Assembly: GCA_050011095.1 (NCBI GenBank)
Contig: JBEKJU010000239.1
Coordinates: 1-7,582 of the forward strand
Direction: 5' to 3'
Length of the DNA: 7,582 nucleotides
Source: JBEKJU01 sp050011095
GTDB taxonomy: Bacteria; Desulfobacterota; Syntrophorhabdia; Syntrophorhabdales; WCHB1-27
A program made the translations under genes and the position numbers. The notes below the pieces were generated by a model. The model was not told the origin of the DNA. It was given only the letters and a program-made list of their open reading frames with translations, and made no database searches. Shown here one piece after another: positions 1-6,781 of the stretch. Every line of letters begins with the position of its first letter. Position 1 is the first letter of the stretch.

Positions 1-3000
1 CAGCCGATCGAGGAGGCGGCCGTAAACAAGGCAGAGCGGCATGTGCTCTCTACCGTTTTGGAGCATATTGTTAGATCGTGGCAGAGAATCCTCGGCACGC
101 CCCCCTCCGATCACGAGCTTTTTGACCTGCTTCGCCTACTCCGTGTGCTCCCCTTAGACATGCGTGACGGCGGAGATGGAGAACGCGAAGCGCGAAGTCT
201 CCTTCGCCATTCAGTCCTGAGAAACCCAGAAGAAGACGAGGCCGCATGGTCGAGGCTGGTGGCTTTGTCTGCCGGACTCGCCGCAGCGCGGTCCGGGGCT
301 GACCGGTCGGGGCTGCGGCAGGAACTGGTGAACGGCGGGCTCGAACTTGCGGTCTCGCGGAGTTACCGAAAAGACATTGAAAGACTTCAAAACTATTCAG
401 CAACAACGTACGAGGGGCTCGCCCATCTTGCTCTAATCCGCGTGGGCGCTGCTGTCGTGAAAATCGACCGCCCATGCAGCGAAGCTCTCCGACATGCCGC
501 AGACGAAGGGCCGCTTCTCGTCGTAGGCGAGCCCGGCGCGGGGAAGTCCGGTGCGCTGCATGATCTCGTCGAACTGCTCAATACGGAGGGACGGGACGTT
601 GTTTTCCTTGCGGTGGATCGCCTCGCTGCACGAAGCCTGGGTCTGCTTCGAGCAGAAATAGGCCTTGATCACGAGTTGTTGGAAGTGCTTAATAACTGGT
701 CTATCAACAAGGAGCCGGCCTTTCTTGTGATCGATGCCCTGGACGCCGCCAGGGGAGATCCTGCTCAGGAGATGATTCAAGGCCTCATTCGCCAGGTCCT
801 CGCGAAAGGCGGACGGTGGCGTGTCATCGCCTCCATTCGGAAATTTGATCTACGTTACGGAGCGGAGGTCAAGGAACTCTTCGAAGGGACTCCCGTCGGG
901 GAATTTAATGATCCGGAATTCGCCCGTGTCCGTCACCTGAATGTTTTGCGTCTTTCGGATTCTGAGCTGAGTCAAATTCGCCATCAATCTGGCGAACTAT
1001 TCGAACTGATCGAGAAAGCGCCCTTGCAGCTGCGGGAGCTCCTGCGTGTTCCATTCAATTTGAGCCTCATGGCCGGCCTGCTGGGCGACGGTGTGCATCC
1101 CGACGACATCACGCCAATTAAGACGCAGGTCGAGCTTCTCGGTCGATACTGGGTCCATAGAATACTGCGCAATGACGGTAAAGCAGATGCCCGCGAAGCT
1201 CTTTTGCGCGAGGTTTGCGAGAAAATGGTTGAGGATCGCCGGTTGTTAGCCGACCGGAAGGAGGTTGTTCGCCCAGAAACCTCGCAGCAATTACAGGATT
1301 TGCTTAGGGCGCAGGTGTTGCTCGAATGGCAGCCTTCGCCAGAAATTCCGCCCGATCGGCATGTCTTGGCCTTTTCCCACAACGTCCTGTTTGACTACGC
1401 CGTCGAAACACTTCTGTTTCGCGGGAATCCAGACAAACTGGTGCGGCGCCTCGCGAGCGATCCCAATGCCATGATAATGACCCGGCCGAGTTTGTTGTTT
1501 CACTTTTACTATTTGTGGAACAACGACCTTCGTCGACACCAGTTCTGGGACTTTACATTCCGGTTGATCAAGGACAGCGGAATTCCGGAAATCGGCAGGC
1601 TCGTCGGCCCTGCCGTGGCGGCAGAGCTCGTCGCCACGGTCACAGACCTCGAACCGCTTTTCTCTGCGCTGGACGATGCCGCCACGAAAGGTCGCACTGC
1701 TGGAGAACAAGGAATCCGCCATCTGGTGGGAGCTCTTCTGGCCGGATCGAATGCGAAGGGTCAGCTCTTAGGGCCGGGAGCAGGCCCCTGGTGCGAACTG
1801 CTCGAACGCACCAGTCGCAATCTCCAGCTTTCCACAGCCTATACGGTGCGGTCTCTTCTCGGAAAAATCTGCGAACAGCCTGACTTGTTTACGACCGAAC
1901 AGAGAGCGGATGCCGGGAAGTGTTCGCGGCGACTCCTGGATTTCGCGTGGTCCCAGCCGCGCAGAGACCGGTTCCTGGTTATCAACTCCCTTGAAGGAGT
2001 GTGCCGAACGTTTGTGAGCGACCCCGCAGCATCGGCGGGGCTCATTCGGCGCTCCATAGAGCAGGGTCACCTTTCAGAATTTGGATATGAAGAGATGCCC
2101 TGGCTGGCGCGGCAGGTTTCGTGGTTGATCGATCTCGACGAGAAACTGGTCGGGGACATTTATGGAGCCGTCTTCGCCCATGAGGAAACTTCCAAAGAGA
2201 CCACCTCGATCGGGCAGAGCAGCATCTTGCCATTAACGTCCAACCGCGGGCAGGATTACAGCATGGCGCTTTACGAGCTCGCGAGGGCCTTTCCCACCTT
2301 TCTGGAACATTCACCCGAAAATGCGACTAAAGCGCTCATTGCGGTCACGGAGGCGTACGTTGCTCAGCGCCACCGCACGACGGGCGCTGACGACCGGGAA
2401 GAGCCCTTCGACTTCCGCGGCCGGCAGGCGCGCATCCTGAAGGATTACAGCAGTATCTGGGACGAAGGAAAAACCTATCGCCACGACCCGCCGCTCAAGA
2501 TGATCGACGAGTTTCAGCAGTACGCAGAAGGATTGGCAGGACGGCCAGAAACGGTCACAAAAGCAGTCAACACCATTCAGACCCTCATATCGGAAAACCG
2601 TCTCGCAGTTCTTTGGCGCCGAATTCTTGGTCTCGGAACTCGTTACCCGGAGATCGTGGGCATGCACATCCTTCCCCTCGCGTGGACCATCCCAATCCTG
2701 ACTTGCTACGATACGAGCATACCTGCAGGAGACTTCATAGGCGCGATCTACTCCAAAGCGGGAAAAGATGAGCGCGAGCGAATCGAACGCGCAATCCTCA
2801 GCATACCCGGATTGTTTCCGGCCGAGCGTCGACAGGCGGCCGAACACGTATTAAGGGACCGCCTCATAGGGTGCCTTAGCGGCAACGATCTCGTGACAGA
2901 GGAAGGCCGCCTTATCCTCGAGCACCTGCGGGCCGAAAATGCAATCCCGCCCAATGATTCGCCTGTGCAGTCGAGATGGTCGAGCCGCCGGTACACCGAA

Positions 3001-4515
3001 GAAGATGATCTCGCAGACCAGGAAGTGCCTATCGAAGCGGAAGCTAACCGGAAGATTCGGGAGCTTGGGTCGCCGGTCAAGGAGTTCGCAGAAAAGCACC
3101 TCAATTCCTTGCCGACCCTCGATGAAGCCGAAAATGTCTTCCCGGCGCTGCGGGCCCTTCGCGACGCTCTCGCTCGTTCGGAGGTCGATGGCGTTCACGA
3201 AAAACAGCGCGGGTATGTCTGGGCACATCTCGTAGAGGCATGCGCCCGCATTGCCGGAATCGAGCTTCTGACCCTGGAATCTCCCTTGGGGTTATTCGTA
3301 AACGGTGTTTTGCTCGAGGCGAGCCGCAGTGCAGAACCGGCTCCCGATCCCGACCACGACGCCCAATTTGACGATTACCCTTCCTGGGGAGGTCCGGCGC
3401 CCCGAATTGATGCCGCCGGAGGAATCATCAGCCTTGCCGGACATGAATCCTTTTTTTTGCTGCCGGACGTGTTGGAGGCCATGCAGAATCTCCTCACGGA
3501 CCCTGTGCCAGCTGTGCGTTATCAAGTAGCGGGCAGACTCACTAGTCTCTACCGAACCAGCCCCGAGTTGATGTGGAGCCTCATTGAGCTGGTGTGCCGT
3601 AAAGAGCCGAGCCGGGGCGTCCTGCAGGGCCTTTTGAGCAGACCTCTGCAACAGCTCGCGGGCTTCAATCCGGACAAAACAGCAGAGCTCGTGCGAACGA
3701 TTTTTGATCGAGTGGAGGAAGGTCCGGGAGCCAAGGCCGTCAGGGAATTATGCACGTCGATTTTCACCGGATTGTGCGTCTGGCGGGATCACCCAGGATG
3801 CTGCAAGATCTCAACAGAAATAGCAGGTAACCCCGTTAGATTCATGAACGAGGCATCGCACCTCTTGGCGCAACTTCAAGAAGCGCTTACACACGGTCCT
3901 ATTCGTTCCGCCAGTCCCGAGGATGACTCTATTCGCCGCCGTGCCTTTGACCTGCTTGATCGAGCTCTGTCTTCGGCCTTGGATTCTTTGCATCAAATAG
4001 AACTGCGCCACTGGCAAGCCGAGGACCGGGAGGTCACCAGTTCACTCGCTCAACTTATAGATCACGTAGCAAGTGAAATCCATACTTTGTCCGAAACACA
4101 GGGAGGAAGAGGACTGAGCGGCCTAACCGGCGATATGGGCGTGCAAGAGAGAGCCGAGAGGTTCTACCGCGAGGCTTTTCCTGTCTTGGACAAGCTCGTC
4201 GATGTCGGCCTTCCAAGTGTTGCCCATCATCTTCTTGAGACCTTGGCGTTCTTCATCCCCATAGACCCAAAAGGCGTATTTGTCTCCATTGGGCGCGTCG
4301 TGAGGGCGGGCCAACGGGGAGGATATCAATATGAGTCTCTCGCCTCGGATCTTATCGTCAAACTCGTCGAACGGTATATCGCCGAGTATCGAACCTTGCT
4401 ACGACAGGACGAGGACTGTGCGCGAATATTGGTGGAAATCCTCGACGTATTCGTGCAAGCGGGCTGGCCCAGCGCTCGGACGCTCACTTACGGTCTCGAG
4501 GAAATTTTCAGATGA
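1..4515 (+). CDS. Large STAND/NACHT-like P-loop NTPase with HEAT-like helical C-terminal half (5' end outside window)
   Basis: Seen: residues are counted from the codon at base 1. Walker A is GEPGAGKS (176-183). Walker B is FLVIDALD with D245 and D248. A sensor-like VIASIR ends at R280. LRVPFNLSLMAGLL (P351) sits where STAND proteins carry their GxP helix. FSHNVLFDYA (458-467) resembles the F-x-H...D/E-Y end of the NACHT winged helix. From about residue 500 the protein is almost entirely helical. DPVPAVRYQVAGRL near 1167 is a good HEAT-type repeat. No signal peptide or membrane segment is evident, so it is probably cytosolic. Known: STAND NTPases are ATP-driven switches whose repeat arrays sense a ligand, and several (Avs) are anti-phage sensors. 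Inferred: this is the sensor/switch of the operon. The frame has no stop back to base 1, so the GTG at 43 is only the first start codon in view. The product is at least 1504 residues, and any N-terminal effector domain could lie outside. The exact family is not named. Confidence 0.82.
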   Translation, partial: QPIEEAAVNKAERHVLSTVLEHIVRSWQRILGTPPSDHELFDLLRLLRVLPLDMRDGGDGEREARSLLRHSVLRNPEEDEAAWSRLVALSAGLAAARSGADRSGLRQELVNGGLELAVSRSYRKDIERLQNYSATTYEGLAHLALIRVGAAVVKIDRPCSEALRHAADEGPLLVVGEPGAGKSGALHDLVELLNTEGRDVVFLAVDRLAARSLGLLRAEIGLDHELLEVLNNWSINKEPAFLVIDALDAARGDPAQEMIQGLIRQVLAKGGRWRVIASIRKFDLRYGAEVKELFEGTPVGEFNDPEFARVRHLNVLRLSDSELSQIRHQSGELFELIEKAPLQLRELLRVPFNLSLMAGLLGDGVHPDDITPIKTQVELLGRYWVHRILRNDGKADAREALLREVCEKMVEDRRLLADRKEVVRPETSQQLQDLLRAQVLLEWQPSPEIPPDRHVLAFSHNVLFDYAVETLLFRGNPDKLVRRLASDPNAMIMTRPSLLFHFYYLWNNDLRRHQFWDFTFRLIKDSGIPEIGRLVGPAVAAELVATVTDLEPLFSALDDAATKGRTAGEQGIRHLVGALLAGSNAKGQLLGPGAGPWCELLERTSRNLQLSTAYTVRSLLGKICEQPDLFTTEQRADAGKCSRRLLDFAWSQPRRDRFLVINSLEGVCRTFVSDPAASAGLIRRSIEQGHLSEFGYEEMPWLARQVSWLIDLDEKLVGDIYGAVFAHEETSKETTSIGQSSILPLTSNRGQDYSMALYELARAFPTFLEHSPENATKALIAVTEAYVAQRHRTTGADDREEPFDFRGRQARILKDYSSIWDEGKTYRHDPPLKMIDEFQQYAEGLAGRPETVTKAVNTIQTLISENRLAVLWRRILGLGTRYPEIVGMHILPLAWTIPILTCYDTSIPAGDFIGAIYSKAGKDERERIERAILSIPGLFPAERRQAAEHVLRDRLIGCLSGNDLVTEEGRLILEHLRAENAIPPNDSPVQSRWSSRRYTEEDDLADQEVPIEAEANRKIRELGSPVKEFAEKHLNSLPTLDEAENVFPALRALRDALARSEVDGVHEKQRGYVWAHLVEACARIAGIELLTLESPLGLFVNGVLLEASRSAEPAPDPDHDAQFDDYPSWGGPAPRIDAAGGIISLAGHESFFLLPDVLEAMQNLLTDPVPAVRYQVAGRLTSLYRTSPELMWSLIELVCRKEPSRGVLQGLLSRPLQQLAGFNPDKTAELVRTIFDRVEEGPGAKAVRELCTSIFTGLCVWRDHPGCCKISTEIAGNPVRFMNEASHLLAQLQEALTHGPIRSASPEDDSIRRRAFDLLDRALSSALDSLHQIELRHWQAEDREVTSSLAQLIDHVASEIHTLSETQGGRGLSGLTGDMGVQERAERFYREAFPVLDKLVDVGLPSVAHHLLETLAFFIPIDPKGVFVSIGRVVRAGQRGGYQYESLASDLIVKLVERYIAEYRTLLRQDEDCARILVEILDVFVQAGWPSARTLTYGLEEIFR

Positions 4516-5954
4516 GCCGCGTTCGCAACGCAGATGAATTCCTTCTGCGCCTGCGCGGCATACGTGCAGACTACGAAAGAAAGTTCGGACCCCTCCTAAA
4601 GAGACTGCGCGAGAAGTATGTCGGGAAAGAGGAACAAGATTTCGCTGACAAGAGTCTCGAGGCCCACGCGAGGACCTATGTTGTAAACGGTCTCCTGGAG
4701 GCTCTGAACTGGCGGCTGGACACGAGCAGGGAGGACGGTCTGCCAGACCTCGTCCCTGAAAGCCCGATTCTATCGTCGGAACGGAATACCATCAGATTTC
4801 TCGACTATCTGGGTTTCGAAAAACAAACGGACGATCCACTGCTTATCGTGGAAACGAAAAGGCTTAGTGCGGAACTTGCCCGTACCTTTGAGCCGGCAAC
4901 GACCTATTCGGAGGTCGTGAGTCGCGGCTTGGGCGGGGAACGCCTGAATGGCGAGTGGAATGATTGGCTGACGAGCCTGGGGGATCACGTCCGTTCCGCT
5001 TATTCCCGCACCGGGAGGGTGCCGAAACGCGTTCTCCTTACGAACGGGGATTGGCTCGTCGCCTTCATGGACCCTTTCGACGCCTTTTTGGAAGGCGGCA
5101 CACGGGATCCTGACAAGATCCTGGTGGCGAAGAACGCGGCCGACCTCGAAAAGCACTTCGCCGACTTGTTTCTGAAACTCGAGCACCAGAATGTTTTAGC
5201 GGAAGCGCCGCCGCTCACGCCAGGACAAGTAGCGTTCTATCTTTCCTCTGATGCGCTTAACTACGCCATGCGAGGGATACGTCTTTGTTACATTGACCAG
5301 CGCGGCGTCTATCAGCATTCTCCCGTCATCAAGGTCGCCCCTGTCATGTTCCTTGGCTCGCGTTACGGCGGCTGGCTGCGCGTAGAGGCTCCTCCCCAGG
5401 ATTACGAAATACCTTATGACCCAAGTCGACTTCGGCACCACCTCGCCGAAGTGAAATCTGCCGCGGACAGCTTGCTCAAACAGGTGAGTAAGGTAGTGGG
5501 TGTGCCGCTTCAACCTTCTTGTTTATTGCGACACTACGACAACGAAACGGCTTTTCAGGCCCTCCATGCCGTTACCGAGTACGGGCAAGATGAGTTTTTG
5601 ATCGTTACCGGGGACAAGACGCACTATTTTCGTGCTCCACCCCGAGTAGCCGAATGCCGTTTTCACGATTGGACCGCTTGCGATGCCGAAGGTGTTGCCG
5701 CCGACCCCGAGCCCCTTGTATCGCGGTCCGTGTCGCCACGCTCGTTCTTCATATCGACGGAACCCAATCATTGTGCTCATCGCGACGTAGCCTCAGCAAA
5801 GGCCGCCATGATCACAGAGACGAACAGGACGAGATGCGGCGCACGGAGCGGCAGGAACGGCCAAGCGTTTTGCGAGATCTGGGCGCTTCAACCCGGAAGA
5901 AGCGGGCAGGCCAGCACGCTGAAAGGAGGTTGCCATGAGCGGGTACAGTCTTAG
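4512..5954 (+). CDS. PD-(D/E)XK nuclease, HsdR-N-like, with Cys/His-rich C-terminal tail
   Basis: Seen: 480 residues. The ATG overlaps the TGA of the NTPase gene (ATGA), with a GAGGA site at 4498-4502, so the two are probably translationally coupled. The N-terminal third reads like the nuclease domain of type I restriction HsdR: a helix around E50-H52, then D98 in FLDYLGF, then E114-T-K116 in LLIVETKRL, a D-x15-ExK spacing. TNGDWLVAFMDP (178-189) matches the 'LTNG...W' strand that follows the nuclease core in HsdR. No Walker motif or helicase follows, so it is not a full HsdR. Residues 240-400 are unassigned. The tail contains NHCAHRD (419-425), C442 and C454, a possible zinc site. Inferred: DNA-cleaving effector controlled by the upstream NTPase. 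The last 20 or so residues overlap the next gene and its ribosome binding site, so the exact C-terminus is less certain. Confidence 0.8.
   Translation: MSRVRNADEFLLRLRGIRADYERKFGPLLKRLREKYVGKEEQDFADKSLEAHARTYVVNGLLEALNWRLDTSREDGLPDLVPESPILSSERNTIRFLDYLGFEKQTDDPLLIVETKRLSAELARTFEPATTYSEVVSRGLGGERLNGEWNDWLTSLGDHVRSAYSRTGRVPKRVLLTNGDWLVAFMDPFDAFLEGGTRDPDKILVAKNAADLEKHFADLFLKLEHQNVLAEAPPLTPGQVAFYLSSDALNYAMRGIRLCYIDQRGVYQHSPVIKVAPVMFLGSRYGGWLRVEAPPQDYEIPYDPSRLRHHLAEVKSAADSLLKQVSKVVGVPLQPSCLLRHYDNETAFQALHAVTEYGQDEFLIVTGDKTHYFRAPPRVAECRFHDWTACDAEGVAADPEPLVSRSVSPRSFFISTEPNHCAHRDVASAKAAMITETNRTRCGARSGRNGQAFCEIWALQPGRSGQASTLKGGCHERVQS
5922..5930 (+). promoter_or_regulatory. Strong Shine-Dalgarno site for the zinc-ribbon gene
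   Basis: AAAGGAGGT lies 4 bases before the ATG at 5935 and is nearly complementary to the 16S rRNA tail. It lies inside the last codons of the nuclease gene, which fixes the start of the next gene and argues for co-expression of the two. Confidence 0.85.
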
Positions 5955-6360
5955 GTGCGGGAAGTGCGACCACGTATCGTGGGCGGCTAACATCGTGGAC
6001 CTGACTAAGAATCACGTTGGCGAAAATCACATGTTTAAGTGCGGCCAATGCGGTGCAGAAGCATATTTGTACTTGATGAGCACGACCCTGGAAGGGGAAG
6101 AATGGGAACGATGGGTAAAAGGCGTTATTCGAATCGATTACAAGAGAAAGGATATTCGCAACTATCACCCTTATGTGTACCTTATCACGCATAAGGGACC
6201 GAAAGGAAAAATCGACTCGGTCCAGATAAGTTACTACAAGGATTTACGGAAGGAAGGAAAATCGCTAAAACACGGGCACGGTCCGGGGGGCACGCCCGTA
6301 CTTGGAATTTCGGACCTTAAGGGTATTCTCGAAAAACTCCAGGGAATAGGAGTTATGTAG
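5935..6360 (+). CDS. Small zinc-ribbon protein, function unknown
   Basis: Seen: 141 residues. The first 20 bases overlap the end of the nuclease gene, and the start is fixed by the Shine-Dalgarno site just upstream. Two CxxC knuckles, CGKC (8-11) and CGQC (36-39), 24 residues apart, form a typical zinc ribbon. A basic segment around VIRIDYKRKDIR and a lysine/glycine-rich stretch near 88-120 follow; the C-terminus is a short helix. No catalytic motif, signal peptide or membrane segment is visible. Known: zinc ribbons commonly bind nucleic acid or act as protein adaptors. Inferred: because it closes the operon, it may help the nuclease or the NTPase bind DNA or RNA, or regulate the module. I do not recognise the family beyond the ribbon, and an antitoxin- or regulator-like role is equally possible. 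Confidence 0.8.
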   Translation: MSGYSLRCGKCDHVSWAANIVDLTKNHVGENHMFKCGQCGAEAYLYLMSTTLEGEEWERWVKGVIRIDYKRKDIRNYHPYVYLITHKGPKGKIDSVQISYYKDLRKEGKSLKHGHGPGGTPVLGISDLKGILEKLQGIGVM

Positions 6361-6372
6361 CTTTTGCAGCAG

Positions 6373-6389
6373 GGCGAACACCTTTCGCC
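6373..6389 (+). terminator. Weak hairpin after the operon, possible terminator
   Basis: GGCGAA (6373-6378) pairs with TTCGCC (6384-6389) around a 5-base loop, 12 bases after the stop codon of the zinc-ribbon gene. There is no run of T after it, so it is not a canonical intrinsic terminator; it could stabilise the 3' end or be chance. Confidence 0.2.
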
Positions 6390-6760
6390 GGGAAGTCAGG
6401 CCTTTCGTCATAGAGTGCGTTTGCGCTTGCATCCGCCCATAAGTATCTCAGCTTACCGGGCTCGACGCCCTCCTGCTCATAAGTGCAGGTTGGAAGCGGC
6501 AATCCTTAGTTCCCGACATCCGCTGCTACTCACTCTTTGCAGGTGGATGCCTCAACCATGCCTTCCTGAATTCCGTGATTCCACCCTCTTTCGGGACTAC
6601 TGCGGCTTTCTTCCCGACAATCATGGCTTCTCGCTTCCGGACCGAGAGTGGCCCAGTTAGGCCGCCTGTCAAGTGAACAGCAATCGCTCGATCAGTTTCT
6701 TGGCTCAAAAGATCACCCGCGTTTTTTTGCTTCACCTCGGATAAGAATAGAGATAACATG

Positions 6761-6772
6761 AGGGAGGGAGAG
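6761..6772 (+). promoter_or_regulatory. Purine-rich ribosome binding site that decides the start of the RecB-like gene
   Basis: AGGGAGGGAGAG ends 9 bases before the ATG at 6782. An in-frame ATG at 6758 would lie upstream of this site and has only weak purine content before it, so the start at 6782 is preferred. Confidence 0.6.
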
Positions 6773-6781
6773 ACGATCGGA

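Larger units (their letters stand above)
6361..6781. other. Intergenic region without a convincing gene; several small inverted repeats
   Basis: About 420 bases separate the three-gene unit from the RecB-like gene. The plus-strand open frame from a TTG at 6364 to 6660 has no ribosome binding site and an Arg/Pro/Ser/Leu-rich sequence, and looks like noise. Two minus-strand open frames are present (ending near 6526 and 6353). Inverted repeats are GGGC/GCCC at 6458-6470 and, one base later, CCTGC/GCAGG at 6472-6489. CATAAGT occurs twice, 40 bases apart (6438 and 6478). A run of seven T (6722-6728) leads into an A/T-richer stretch before 6760 that could hold the promoter of the next gene, but I see no good -35/-10 pair. 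Confidence 0.5.

Noticed and set aside
2311..2847. 178-codon minus-strand open frame inside the NTPase gene
   Set aside because: It is the opposite-strand shadow of a coherent coding frame in GC-rich DNA, without motifs of its own.
6364..6660. 98-codon plus-strand open frame after the zinc-ribbon gene
   Set aside because: It begins with TTG without a ribosome binding site and has a low-complexity Arg/Pro/Ser/Leu composition with no recognisable motif.
6722..6728. Run of seven T as an intrinsic terminator
   Set aside because: No stable GC-rich hairpin precedes it on the plus strand; only a scattered GATC repeat is visible upstream.
6758..6760. Upstream in-frame ATG as start of the RecB-like gene
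   Set aside because: It lies before the good purine-rich ribosome binding site and would add eight residues not expected before the conserved N-terminus.
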